Shown: positions 1-7,598, counted from the stretch's first letter. The stretch: DNA of 19,802 nt from Hydrogenothermaceae bacterium (GCA_012961365.1 DTZN01000224.1:1-19802); one strand, 5' to 3'. Notes: generated by a model from the sequence alone, not told the origin. A program made the numbers and translations.

Positions 1-1
1 A

Positions 2-19
2 ATTGGATACTTGTTCTAA
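2..19 (+). other. Possible 3' end of an upstream rightward gene
   Basis: One frame reads I-G-Y-L-F-stop, ending at 19, just before a terminator hairpin. That is what the tail of a rightward gene would look like, but five codons cannot identify it or prove coding. Confidence 0.2.
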
Positions 20-29
20 ATAAATTTTT

Positions 30-49
30 GCCCCCTTTTTATTGGGGGC
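30..49. terminator. Intrinsic terminator, probably bidirectional
   Basis: A six-base stem GCCCCC/GGGGGC encloses an 8-base T-rich loop. On the + strand it is followed by TTATTTA, and flanking TAAATAA/TTATTTA can extend the stem around a bulge. It lies just past the comF stop codon and just after a possible end of a rightward gene, so it probably serves convergent transcripts. Confidence 0.7.
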
Positions 50-53
50 TTAT

Positions 54-734
54 TTATGTGGATATTACATAAGCGTAAATATTATTTATGTTAATTTTTG
101 ACAAAGTATAGTATATTTCTTTTAAAGTAGCTCCTGTTGTTAAAATATCATCAAATATAAGTATATTCTTACCTTCTAAATATTTATAATTTTTTAAATA
201 AAAAGCATTTTTTATATTTTTAGCTCTATCTTTTCCAGAAACCTCTATTTGTAAAGGTGTGTCTTTAATTTTTTTCAAGTTTAAAGATAAGATTTTTTTA
301 CAAGAAGGTATATTTTTCAAAATTTCCTCTAAATGGTTAAATCCTCTTTTTTTCTCAATACTTCTTGATGATGGAACAGGTAAAATTAGGTTTATATTAT
401 ATTTTCTTATAAAATATGTAATATCTTTTTCTATAATTTTTGCTAAAACTTTAGATAGATTTTTATAACCTTCAAATTTATAACTTAAAGTAATTTCCCT
501 TAATACTCCAGAATATGTAGAAAAAATCTCTATTTCTTTAAACTTTGGAACAATTTTACATTCTAAACAATTAGATGTTTTCTTACCACAACTTTTACAA
601 TATGTAATATTTTCTTTTTTTATAGAATTTATACAAGCTTTACAAAATATATTTTGACCTAAATATGTTAAATCTATACTACTACAAAAATTACACTTAG
701 TATAAAAAAATAGATTTTCTATTATTTTAAGCAT
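54..734 (-). CDS. comF: ComF family phosphoribosyltransferase-like protein
   Basis: ComF-family proteins combine an N-terminal zinc-ribbon-like region with a type I phosphoribosyltransferase domain and are linked to DNA uptake in competent bacteria; their exact reaction is unsettled. The 226-residue product shows four cysteine pairs in its first 60 residues (C14/C17, C31/C34, C46/C49, C56/C59). Near the C-terminus, about residues 191-205, is the PRPP-binding loop IFDDILTTGATL. Length fits the family. The ATG at 734 has no Shine-Dalgarno site; a TATAAT on the same strand ends about 10 bases upstream, so the mRNA may be nearly leaderless. The gene is divergent from the Omp85 gene with only about 40 bases between starts, and no other competence gene is visible. 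Confidence 0.88.
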   Translation of the reverse strand: MLKIIENLFFYTKCNFCSSIDLTYLGQNIFCKACINSIKKENITYCKSCGKKTSNCLECKIVPKFKEIEIFSTYSGVLREITLSYKFEGYKNLSKVLAKIIEKDITYFIRKYNINLILPVPSSRSIEKKRGFNHLEEILKNIPSCKKILSLNLKKIKDTPLQIEVSGKDRAKNIKNAFYLKNYKYLEGKNILIFDDILTTGATLKEIYYTLSKININNIYAYVIST

Positions 735-744
735 TATACTTTAT

Positions 745-750
745 ATTATA
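745..750 (-). promoter_or_regulatory. Candidate -10 box for comF
   Basis: The leftward strand reads TATAAT here, 10 bases before the comF ATG. No good -35 hexamer lies 16-18 bases upstream. If used, transcription would begin at or within a few bases of the start codon. The region is so A+T-rich that chance matches are likely. Confidence 0.3.
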
Positions 751-774
751 AAATCAATTTTGTTAAAGGAAAAA

Positions 775-3306
775 TTGAAAATATACATATTATTTATATT
801 ATTTTTAATAAATATTAGCTTTGCATTACAAATAAAATCTAATTTTCCACTTCCTCAAAATAACATAAAGGAATTTTATACTAATGAAAAAAATAAAGAA
901 ATTCTTATAAAAGCTTTAAAAAACACTGGAAGCTTTGAACAAATTAATTTAAAGGAAAACAAACTCATTCTAAAAAGGAAATACCTAATAAGAAAAATAC
1001 ACCTTAAAGGTAATAAATCCTTTTGGAAAAAAGAACTCATCGGTATAGCTGGAATTTACGAAGGACAATATATATCAGACAAAGAAATATATCCTGTTCT
1101 ACTTAAACTTAGGCAATTTTATATAAATAACGGTTTTTTTGATGTAAATATAAAAATGAAAACATCATTTAAAAATAATGGAGATATAAATATACATATA
1201 CACATAAATGAAGGAAAAAGAAAATATATTAAAAATGTAAAATTTATATCAGATATTATCCTTTCAAAAGAAGAAGAAAAAAAATACAAAAAAATATTAA
1301 ATCTAGAAAACAAACCTTTAAATTTCCCTCTTATAGAAAAGTCTTTTAGAAATTTAACATCCTATTTACAAAAAAAAGGATATTTTGATACATATATATA
1401 TCTTCATTCAATATATATTCAGAAAAAAGAAAAGAGTTTAGCTATAGTTAATATAATCCACGGAACACATTACAAAATAAAGTTTATTGGAAACAACTCT
1501 TTTAGTGAGAAAATTTTTAAAAAACTGCATACATTTACAGAAGATGGAGTTAATCTATATTCAATAGAAAAATTCGCAAGTAAAATAAAAGAATTCTATA
1601 AGAAGAATGGGTTTTTGGACGCTGATGTTGATTTTCTTACAGAAGAAAACATTAGTAAAAAAGAAACTTTAATAAAAATTTTTATTTACGAAGGAAAACC
1701 TTATAAAGTAAATAATATAAGAGTTTCTTCTGATACAAACATACCAAAAAACGTTGACAAATTTTTAAAATCCTTTAAAGGAAGAATTTACAAAAAAGCA
1801 GAAATAGAAGATAGATTAAGAAAGCTTATTAGTTATTACAGGAAAAATGGGTATATAAATTCATACTATGTGATTAAAGATAAAAAAGTAAAAAATTCTT
1901 TTGTAGATTTATATATAGAAATATATAAAGGAAAAATATATCTACTAAGTAAAGTAAAATTTGAAGGATATACTTTTAAAAACACTATAGATACACCTAT
2001 TACCTATAAACCAGAAATTATAATAAGAAAAAAACTAGAATATGAAAAATATTTGAAATCTTTAGGTTATTTTAATTCAAAAGTGGAACTCAAAGTTAAA
2101 ACAAAAATTTATAAAAACAAAGTAAAAGTAAGTGTTATATATATAACTTATCTAGGGAAAAGGTATAAAAATGCAACTCCATTTATATATGGAACTTGGA
2201 AACTTAAACCTAAAGCTATTTCATGGATACTAGATAAAGGCGAAGGTTTTGACAAAGATAACTATGACAACGAACTAAATACCTTGTATACTTCTTATTT
2301 ATTTAAGTTCTTAAATCCCACACTTATACTAGATAAGAAAAATAAAAAGGTAATAAAAGCTATATCAGTAGTAGAAGAAAAAAGAGGGAATATTCAAGGT
2401 TCTATTGCATACAATAGTGTTGAAAAGCTTAAAGGTAGTGTATCTCTTGCTTTAAAAAATTTATTTAATTATGGATTTGAAATAAATTCATATGTAGAGT
2501 TATCTCAAATAAATATTAATTATAGAGTATCCGCTGGATACAGATTATTACCTAAAAAATTTCAAAGTTTCATAGGCGCTTATTCATCTTACCAATATCA
2601 TAGATACTATGATTTGCTAAATAGTGGATTTGATATAAATATTTCTAGAAACGCAAACAAATGGGTTATACAAAGATTGAAAATAGATTTTTCTAATAAT
2701 AAAATCAAACCCTCAAATTACTTTTATAAAAAATATACATTTTTGTTTTCTTTATCAGATGACCATAGAAACAATAAAATTTATCCAACAAGTGGATACT
2801 ATTTCAGAGGAAGCACCGGATACATAACAGGGGATGTAGTTTACCCATTTGTAGATTTATCTTTTAGATATTACTATAAAATACCTTTTACAGAAAAATC
2901 TATTTTCACCCAAAGAACTTATTTTGGAGCAAAGTTTAAGTCTTTAGAAAAACTTCCCTTATCAGAAAGATACTTTATAGGAGGAATATTTACTGTAAGA
3001 GGATTTGCATATGAAGAAGTTTCAAATTATGGAAATGGAGGAAATAGTTTTATTATCTTAAATAATGAACTTAGATTTCCAATACTAAGTAAATATAGCT
3101 TGTATGGATTTACATTTATAGACTTAGGAAATGTATATGGAAATAAAAAAACTTTAGAAAAATTTTATCTTAGGAAAACTACTGGTTTTGGTTTGATGGT
3201 TCCAACTCCTGCAGGGTCTTTTATGTTTGGTATATCAACTATTTTAGATAGAAAGCAAGATGAAGATAAATATAGAATAGAGTTTAGTATAAGTTCTATA
3301 TTTTAA
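775..3306 (+). CDS. bamA: Omp85-family outer membrane protein (BamA/TamA type)
   Basis: Omp85 proteins insert beta-barrel proteins into the outer membrane; periplasmic POTRA domains feed a C-terminal barrel. The product begins with a signal peptide (MKIYILFILFLINISFA, cleavage likely after ALQ or FA). It has successive POTRA-like units with openings such as IRKIHLKGN, KIKFIGNNSF and LLSKVKFEGY over roughly residues 70-540, then a barrel of about 300 residues. The L6 motif VRGF lies near residue 742, and the protein ends in phenylalanine, as outer membrane barrels do. I chose the TTG at 775 because AAAGGA (765-770) precedes it; an in-frame TTG at 760 gives five more residues but has no ribosome site. 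BamA versus TamA is unresolved, as this genome group can hold several Omp85 paralogues. The tatB gene follows 39 bases later. Confidence 0.88.
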   Translation: MKIYILFILFLINISFALQIKSNFPLPQNNIKEFYTNEKNKEILIKALKNTGSFEQINLKENKLILKRKYLIRKIHLKGNKSFWKKELIGIAGIYEGQYISDKEIYPVLLKLRQFYINNGFFDVNIKMKTSFKNNGDINIHIHINEGKRKYIKNVKFISDIILSKEEEKKYKKILNLENKPLNFPLIEKSFRNLTSYLQKKGYFDTYIYLHSIYIQKKEKSLAIVNIIHGTHYKIKFIGNNSFSEKIFKKLHTFTEDGVNLYSIEKFASKIKEFYKKNGFLDADVDFLTEENISKKETLIKIFIYEGKPYKVNNIRVSSDTNIPKNVDKFLKSFKGRIYKKAEIEDRLRKLISYYRKNGYINSYYVIKDKKVKNSFVDLYIEIYKGKIYLLSKVKFEGYTFKNTIDTPITYKPEIIIRKKLEYEKYLKSLGYFNSKVELKVKTKIYKNKVKVSVIYITYLGKRYKNATPFIYGTWKLKPKAISWILDKGEGFDKDNYDNELNTLYTSYLFKFLNPTLILDKKNKKVIKAISVVEEKRGNIQGSIAYNSVEKLKGSVSLALKNLFNYGFEINSYVELSQININYRVSAGYRLLPKKFQSFIGAYSSYQYHRYYDLLNSGFDINISRNANKWVIQRLKIDFSNNKIKPSNYFYKKYTFLFSLSDDHRNNKIYPTSGYYFRGSTGYITGDVVYPFVDLSFRYYYKIPFTEKSIFTQRTYFGAKFKSLEKLPLSERYFIGGIFTVRGFAYEEVSNYGNGGNSFIILNNELRFPILSKYSLYGFTFIDLGNVYGNKKTLEKFYLRKTTGFGLMVPTPAGSFMFGISTILDRKQDEDKYRIEFSISSIF

Positions 3307-3308
3307 GC

Positions 3309-3314
3309 TATAAT
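3309..3314 (+). promoter_or_regulatory. Possible -10 box before tatB
   Basis: A perfect TATAAT lies in the 39-base gap between the Omp85 gene and tatB. No recognisable -35 element is seen at the right spacing, so it may be a minor internal promoter or chance. Confidence 0.25.
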
Positions 3315-3345
3315 AAGAATTATTTTTAAATTTGAGGTATTGACT

Positions 3346-3699
3346 TTGTTTGGTATAGGTTGGACAGAAATTATGGTTATTATGATAGTAGCTGTTATAG
3401 TTTTAGGTCCAAAGAGACTTCCTGAAGCTATGAAACAGGTTGCAAGAATTTTCAGGGATATAAAAAGCACAGTAGATGATGTTAAAAATTCTGTAATCTC
3501 TGAAGTTGATGATATTAAATCACTTCCAGAACAAACAAAAAGTGAATTTGAAAAAAGATTAACCTTTGACGATGATGATTTTGAAAAAGAACTAGATAAA
3601 GAAATAAAAAAGGAAAAAAAGCAATCTTTTTCTGAAAATTACCAGCCAAAAAGAGAAAAAATATCTTTTAGTAAAAAGGAAGAGATAAAAGATGCCTAA
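3346..3699 (+). CDS. tatB: Twin-arginine translocase subunit, TatB-like (TatA/B family)
   Basis: TatB is an inner membrane subunit that, with TatC, receives folded proteins carrying twin-arginine signals. The 117-residue product starts MFGIGWTEI, continues as one membrane helix (IMVIMIVAVIVLGP), then an amphipathic helix beginning KRLPEAMKQVARIFRDI, then a charged tail. The glutamate near residue 8 and the LGPKRLP hinge are more TatB-like than TatA-like, though single-component TatA proteins exist. The TTG at 3346 is preferred: GAGG at 3334-3337 is 8 bases upstream and the protein then starts with the family's MFGIG. A TTG six bases earlier leaves only 2 bases of spacing. Its stop overlaps tatC by 8 bases. 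No separate tatA is present here. Confidence 0.88.
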   Translation: MFGIGWTEIMVIMIVAVIVLGPKRLPEAMKQVARIFRDIKSTVDDVKNSVISEVDDIKSLPEQTKSEFEKRLTFDDDDFEKELDKEIKKEKKQSFSENYQPKREKISFSKKEEIKDA

Positions 3700-4450
3700 A
3701 CCAACAAAACCAGAAGAATTTGAAGCCCCAATAACAGAACACTTAGCGGAACTTAGGGATAGGCTTATAAAAAGCTTAATAGGTGTTGTAATAGGAACTA
3801 TATTAGTATTTACTCAGGTAAATTATTTCTTTGATGTTTTTCAACAACCTTTGCATAAAGCATTTCCAGAAATGAAACTAGTAGCATTAACTCCTACAGA
3901 ATCTTTTTTTACTGCGTTTAAAATATCTTTACTTTTAGGATTTGTATTAGCATCTCCTTGGGTTTTTTATCAGGTTTGGAAATTTATAGAACCTGCACTT
4001 TATGAAGAAGAAAAAAAGATGCTAATTCCATTTGTCTTCTTTACGACAATATTTTTTATATCAGGGGGATTATTTGCTTTTTATGGAGTGTTGCCACTAG
4101 CACTAAAGTTTTTACTTAACTTTGGTTATACTCAACTTGATGTTGAAGCAATGCTATCTGTAAGTTCGTATATATCTTTTGTGATTAGGCTTATTTTAGC
4201 TTTTGGAATAACATTCGAACTTCCAGTTATTCTTTCATTAATGGCAAGACTTGGACTTGTAACTCCTGAAACTTTAATGAAATTTAGACCTTACTTTGCA
4301 GTAGTTGCATTTATTTTTGCTGCTGTTATTACCCCTCCTGATATTGTTAGTCAAATATTCTTAGCATTACCCTTAATAGTTTTTTATGAGCTTTCAATAT
4401 TTATGGCAAAGGTGCTTTATCCTAGAAGTGAAAAAGGTAAGGAGGTTTAA
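3692..4450 (+). CDS. tatC: Sec-independent protein translocase TatC
   Basis: TatC is the six-helix membrane core of the Tat export system and binds the twin-arginine signal. The 252-residue product has the conserved N-terminal segment PITEHLAELRDRLIKSL before helix 1. Hydrophobic stretches follow, including the FxxAF-type segment ESFFTAFKISLLLGFVLASP and the later FGITFELPVI and FRPYFAVVAFIFAAVITPP segments, all typical of TatC. Length is normal. The ATG overlaps the end of tatB by 8 bases, with an AGGAAG-type ribosome site just upstream, implying coupled translation. The stop is followed immediately by the next gene. Confidence 0.95.
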   Translation: MPKPTKPEEFEAPITEHLAELRDRLIKSLIGVVIGTILVFTQVNYFFDVFQQPLHKAFPEMKLVALTPTESFFTAFKISLLLGFVLASPWVFYQVWKFIEPALYEEEKKMLIPFVFFTTIFFISGGLFAFYGVLPLALKFLLNFGYTQLDVEAMLSVSSYISFVIRLILAFGITFELPVILSLMARLGLVTPETLMKFRPYFAVVAFIFAAVITPPDIVSQIFLALPLIVFYELSIFMAKVLYPRSEKGKEV

Positions 4451-4876
4451 ATGATAGATGCAGTACTTTTATGGATACATGTAATAGCTGTTTTAATATG
4501 GATAGGAGGAATGCTTTATACACTGTTTATTTTAAGACCTTCTTTATCTGTTATTGGGGAAAAAAAAGGAATATTTATGAAAAATATAATGGATAAATTT
4601 TTTCCTCTAGTTTGGATATCAATAGCCACTCTTATACTTACAGAAGGATATAAAGCTCATTATTTTATGAGTTCTCCACTATTCATATTAAAGCTAGTTT
4701 TATATATAGTAATGGTTATAAACTTTTCATATATTTATTTTGGTTTGTATAAAAAACTATTATCTGTAGAGAATAAACAGGAAACTATGGCAAAAATAAC
4801 TACCTTAATAAAAGTAAATTTTACTTTGGGAATAGTCATAATTCTCCTTATAGAGCTTGTTAGATTTGGGTTTTGA
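4451..4876 (+). CDS. CopD-like four-helix membrane protein
   Basis: The 141-residue product consists of four membrane helices. It opens with WIHVIAVLIWIGGMLYTLF, the histidine-bearing first helix shared by the CopD/HemJ-like superfamily; further helices lie near residues 50-72, 76-100 and 120-141. CopD proteins are tied to copper handling, while HemJ (similar length) oxidises protoporphyrinogen. The histidine near residue 9 and the lysine starting helix 3 (LKLVLYIVMV) are compatible with either, so I give no function. A strong AAGGAGG (4439-4445) inside the end of tatC drives the ATG that directly follows the tatC stop. No copper chaperone, copper oxidase or heme gene is nearby. Confidence 0.7.
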   Translation: MIDAVLLWIHVIAVLIWIGGMLYTLFILRPSLSVIGEKKGIFMKNIMDKFFPLVWISIATLILTEGYKAHYFMSSPLFILKLVLYIVMVINFSYIYFGLYKKLLSVENKQETMAKITTLIKVNFTLGIVIILLIELVRFGF

Positions 4877-4890
4877 AAGGAGAATGCAAT

Positions 4891-5559
4891 ATGTATGAAA
4901 AGTATCAAATAAACGAACTTAAAAAGGAAGATGCGTGGCGGTTATTTAGAATAATTGGAGATTTTGTTGATGGATTTGATGTAATGCCTAAATATCTTCC
5001 TGCAATTACAATATTTGGTTCTGCCAGAGTTAACGAGGGAGATAAATACTATGAAGCAGCACGGAAGCTAGCTTATATGCTTGCAAAAGAAGGATTTACT
5101 GTCGTAACAGGCGGTGGTCCTGGAATAATGGAAGCAGGAAATAGAGGAGCTTTTGAAGCAGGAGGAAGCTCAATAGGATTAAATATAGCCTTGCCTAGAG
5201 AACAAATACCTAATAAATATGCAAAAGTTCAACTAAACTTCCATTATTTCTTTTCAAGAAAAGTAATGCTTATAAAATATGCTTCTGCATATATCTTATT
5301 TCCTGGAGGATACGGAACATTAGACGAGTTAACGGAAGTTCTAGTATTAATCCAAACCCAAAAGTTAAAACCATTTCCTATATTTTTGTACGGTGGAGAG
5401 TTTTGGAACGGTTTAGTAGATTGGATTAAACAGCAGTTATTACAAAATAATTATATAGATAGAGAGGATTTAAAACTTTTCAAAGTTATGGATGATTTAG
5501 ATGAAATAGTAAATGAAATAAAAGTATTTTACTCAAAAAGTTTTGAAGAAAGTTTATGA
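4891..5559 (+). CDS. LOG family protein (TIGR00730-type Rossmann fold)
   Basis: LOG-family enzymes release free base from nucleoside 5'-monophosphates (cytokinin-type or housekeeping nucleotide phosphoribohydrolases) and were long misnamed lysine decarboxylases. The 222-residue product shows both family signatures: the nucleotide-binding segment FGSARVNEGDKYYE with VVTGGGPGIMEAGN (about residues 72-84), and the catalytic PGGYGTLDE (about 138-146). The ATG at 4891 is chosen because AAAGGAG (4876-4882) sits 8 bases upstream; an in-frame TTG at 4873 would place that site inside the gene. The gene starts 14 bases after the CopD-like stop and overlaps the next gene by ATGA. Confidence 0.88.
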   Translation: MYEKYQINELKKEDAWRLFRIIGDFVDGFDVMPKYLPAITIFGSARVNEGDKYYEAARKLAYMLAKEGFTVVTGGGPGIMEAGNRGAFEAGGSSIGLNIALPREQIPNKYAKVQLNFHYFFSRKVMLIKYASAYILFPGGYGTLDELTEVLVLIQTQKLKPFPIFLYGGEFWNGLVDWIKQQLLQNNYIDREDLKLFKVMDDLDEIVNEIKVFYSKSFEESL

Positions 5560-6173
5560 AATTTGAAGACATAAAAGAAAAAATAAAAGGATTACAAATA
5601 ATAGGAAAAGGATGGAGAGGAGTTGTTTACAAAGGAATTTTAGATAATAAAATTCTTGCATTTAAAGTTGCATCTAGACCAGAAGTTATAAAAGCTATAC
5701 AAAAAGAAGGAAAAGTTTTAGAAATAGTAAATAAAGAGAACATTGGTGGAAGACTTACTTTAAAAGGTGAGGATTTTATAGCTTATCAGTTCATAGAAGG
5801 AAAGCACTTGATAGATATAATTAACGAAAATAACTATAAAGACTTAATATTTCAAATTTTTATTCAATGCTGGAAATTAGATAATCTAAAAATAAACAAA
5901 GATGAAATGCAAAGACCATTAAAAAATGCCATAGTAAATAAAGAAGGAAAAGTTTACTTAATAGATTTTGAAAGGGCAAAATTTTCGAAAAAACCATCAA
6001 ATATAACACAGTTATTACAATTCATATTAAACCTAAAAGATAAATATTTTCCATTTATTGATAAAGAAAAAGTAATAAATCTTGGCAAAAATTACAAAAA
6101 TGATTATTCTAAAGATAGTCTAAAAAAAATAATAAATGAAATACTAGGGGAAGAATATGAAAATAAATGTTAA
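5556..6173 (+). CDS. Small atypical protein kinase-like protein (COG2112-like)
   Basis: The 205-residue product has a minimal kinase fold: a glycine-rich loop GKGWRGVVYKG (17-27), an ATP-anchoring lysine in AFKVAS (K37), a likely helix-C glutamate (E51), a catalytic-loop-like segment NKDEMQRPLKNAIV (114-127) and the metal-binding IDFERA (136-141). The pattern RP-x2-N-x-IV then LIDFERA recalls the predicted Ser/Thr kinases of COG2112, common in archaea and seen in Aquificae. The usual HxD is replaced here by N-K-D, so activity and substrate are uncertain. Its ATG overlaps the LOG stop (ATGA), and its 3' end overlaps the flavin-reductase-like gene by 17 bases, so translation is probably coupled. 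Confidence 0.68.
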   Translation: MKFEDIKEKIKGLQIIGKGWRGVVYKGILDNKILAFKVASRPEVIKAIQKEGKVLEIVNKENIGGRLTLKGEDFIAYQFIEGKHLIDIINENNYKDLIFQIFIQCWKLDNLKINKDEMQRPLKNAIVNKEGKVYLIDFERAKFSKKPSNITQLLQFILNLKDKYFPFIDKEKVINLGKNYKNDYSKDSLKKIINEILGEEYENKC

Positions 6174-6762
6174 AGAGTTAGATAAATCTCAAGTTTATAA
6201 ACTTATGACAAGTGTAATTGTTCCCCGTCCGATTGCTTGGATTTCTACAGTTAGTAAAGATGGAATTTATAACATAGCTCCATTTAGTTATTTTGCGGGA
6301 GTTTCCTCACAACCTCCAATTCTTATGGTATCAATAGGAAGAAAAGAAAATGGAGATAAAAAAGATACATGGCAAAATATAGAAGATACTGGGGAGTTTG
6401 TTGTAAATATTGTTATAAATCAATTATCAGAAAAAATGAATATTACATCAGCCCCATTTGCTCCAGAAGAAGATGAATTTGAAAAAGCAGGTTTAACACC
6501 TAAAAAAGCAGATATAGTTCAGGCTCCTTTAATAGAGGAAGCTCCTATAAATATAGAATGCCGAAAATATGAAATAGTAAACATTGGTAAAATGGGAGTT
6601 ATTTTTGGAGAAATGTTGAAATTTCATATAAGAGACGATATTCTAAATGAAAAAGGTTATGTGGATACTACAAAACTTGAAATTGTAGGTAGAATGGGTG
6701 GTGCAAATTATTGCCTAATAACAAAGAAAAATACTTTTGAAATGAGGAAACCTAAGCTGTGA
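6157..6762 (+). CDS. Flavin reductase-like FMN-binding split-barrel protein
   Basis: Proteins of this fold bind FMN and either reduce flavin with NAD(P)H or act as flavin-dependent reductases. The 201-residue product carries the family's opening PRPIAWISTVSKDGIYNIAP, then FSYFAGVSSQPPILMVSIG and the W-x-NI-x2-TGEFVVNIV segment (about residues 71-86), all typical of the flavin_Reduct family. A ribosome site AGGGGAAG (near 6146-6153) lies just before the ATG, inside the kinase gene. The next gene, a Fur-family regulator, overlaps its stop by GTGA. The pairing suggests a redox or metal-stress role, but no substrate can be read from sequence. Confidence 0.85.
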   Translation: MKINVKELDKSQVYKLMTSVIVPRPIAWISTVSKDGIYNIAPFSYFAGVSSQPPILMVSIGRKENGDKKDTWQNIEDTGEFVVNIVINQLSEKMNITSAPFAPEEDEFEKAGLTPKKADIVQAPLIEEAPINIECRKYEIVNIGKMGVIFGEMLKFHIRDDILNEKGYVDTTKLEIVGRMGGANYCLITKKNTFEMRKPKL

Positions 6763-7187
6763 ATAAAGAAGCAATAAAAAAGCAGTTTAAGGATTTTGTA
6801 AAAAGAAAAGGTTTAAAATTTACTTCCCAAAGGGAGTCAATCTTAGAAGAAATATTAAATGTTAAAGGACATTTTGAAATAGAAGATATGGTAAAAAGGA
6901 TTAAAGAAAAAAATATTCCTGTTTCCAGAGCAACAGTTTATAGGACTTTAAACATATTAAAAGAAATGGGACTTGTTAATGAAGTTATTAAATATAAAAA
7001 TAAAACAATTTATGAAATATCTTTAAAACAACACCATGATCATCTTATATGCACAAAGTGTGGAAGTATCATTGAGTTTTCAGAAGAAGAAATAGAAAAA
7101 CTTCAAGATAAAATATGCAAAGAATATGGATTTAAACCAGAAACTCATAGATTAGAAATTTTTGGAATTTGCAAAAATTGCAGATAA
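6759..7187 (+). CDS. Fur-family transcriptional regulator
   Basis: Fur-family repressors sense iron, other metals or peroxide. The 142-residue product has a winged helix with recognition helix VSRATVYRTLNILKEMGLV (about 55-73), a histidine cluster HHDH (92-95), and two CxxC zinc pairs, CTKC (98-101) and CKNC (138-141). Structural zinc is therefore expected. The sequence does not separate Fur from PerR; H37 to H40-type peroxide-sensing residues cannot be assigned by eye. It uses a GTG start overlapping the previous stop (GTGA), with GAGGAA (6744-6749) 9 bases upstream. It is the last gene of the rightward run and is followed by a strong terminator. I found no clear Fur box in the window. Confidence 0.9.
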   Translation: MNKEAIKKQFKDFVKRKGLKFTSQRESILEEILNVKGHFEIEDMVKRIKEKNIPVSRATVYRTLNILKEMGLVNEVIKYKNKTIYEISLKQHHDHLICTKCGSIIEFSEEEIEKLQDKICKEYGFKPETHRLEIFGICKNCR

Positions 7188-7201
7188 ACAAAATATACTA
7201 A

Positions 7202-7221
7202 AAGGGGAGAAAACTCCCCTT
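7202..7221. terminator. Bidirectional intrinsic terminator
   Basis: A perfect 8-bp stem AAGGGGAG/CTCCCCTT closes an AAAA loop. On the leftward strand it runs into TTTT then further T-rich sequence; on the rightward strand into ATATAT. It sits between the convergent Fur-family and ferredoxin genes, 14 bases from one stop and 18 from the other. Confidence 0.9.
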
Positions 7222-7238
7222 ATATATGAAGAACTATA

Positions 7239-7478
7239 TTATTCTTCCACAACTTCAGTAATTAGAGAACCAGATGGACACTCTTCAGTAACTTCGAGAA
7301 CTTTATCGCAGATTTCCTTTCCAAGCTCTTCACAATCTATGATAGCACCATCACCACCAATTTCTTCTTTTACAGCAGCTATTCCGTCTCCTGCATCTAT
7401 GTATACTTCAGGAACGTCGTCGTAGCAGAGTGCGCATGCTGTGCAAAGGTCTTGGTCTACGCTAACTTTTAACTTCAT
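7239..7478 (-). CDS. Single-cluster [4Fe-4S] ferredoxin
   Basis: Small soluble electron carrier of 79 residues, acidic. The N-terminal motif CTACALC (C12, C15, C18) and a distant CP (C67) supply the four ligands expected of a monocluster [4Fe-4S] ferredoxin. Two more cysteines, C49 and C57, lie between; in comparable single-cluster ferredoxins of thermophiles a spare cysteine pair can form a disulfide. AAGGAGGT (7486-7493) lies 7 bases before the ATG, a near-perfect ribosome site implying high expression. It is monocistronic, with its own strong promoter and a terminator. Codon choice is somewhat more GC-rich than its neighbours, fitting a highly expressed gene. Confidence 0.93.
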   Translation of the reverse strand: MKLKVSVDQDLCTACALCYDDVPEVYIDAGDGIAAVKEEIGGDGAIIDCEELGKEICDKVLEVTEECPSGSLITEVVEE

Positions 7479-7501
7479 TTAAACTACCTCCTTATGAAAT
7501 G

Positions 7502-7515
7502 TTGATTTGTCTCAA
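7502..7515 (-). promoter_or_regulatory. FNR/CRP-like palindrome in the ferredoxin leader
   Basis: TTGAT-TTGT-CTCAA matches the FNR-type consensus TTGAT-N4-ATCAA at 9 of 10 defined positions. It covers the expected transcription start of the ferredoxin gene, a position suited to repression. Single matches of this kind also occur by chance in A+T-rich DNA, and no Crp/Fnr regulator is present in the window. Confidence 0.35.
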
Positions 7516-7530
7516 ATAGTATATGCTATT
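7515..7530 (-). promoter_or_regulatory. Near-perfect 16-bp palindrome over the ferredoxin -10
   Basis: AATAGTATATGCTATT equals its own reverse complement at 14 of 16 positions and contains the -10 hexamer. This is a good geometry for a repressor operator. The binding protein cannot be named. Confidence 0.4.
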
Positions 7531-7546
7531 AACACATTTTTTTCAA
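7518..7546 (-). promoter_or_regulatory. Sigma-70-type promoter of the ferredoxin gene
   Basis: On the leftward strand TTGAAA (7541-7546) and TATACT (7518-7523) are separated by exactly 17 bases. The predicted start lies near 7511, giving a leader of about 33 bases with AAGGAGGT. It is the best -35/-10 pair in the window. Confidence 0.75.
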
Positions 7547-7598
7547 TGAGTTTATAACACTGTTTGATTTTTAAGATAAATAGGTATGGTTATCCTTT

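Noticed and set aside
7162..7425. Rightward 87-codon open frame
   Set aside because: It overlaps the Fur-family gene end, runs through a terminator, and is the antisense of the ferredoxin; its Ser/Pro-rich composition is typical of a shadow frame.
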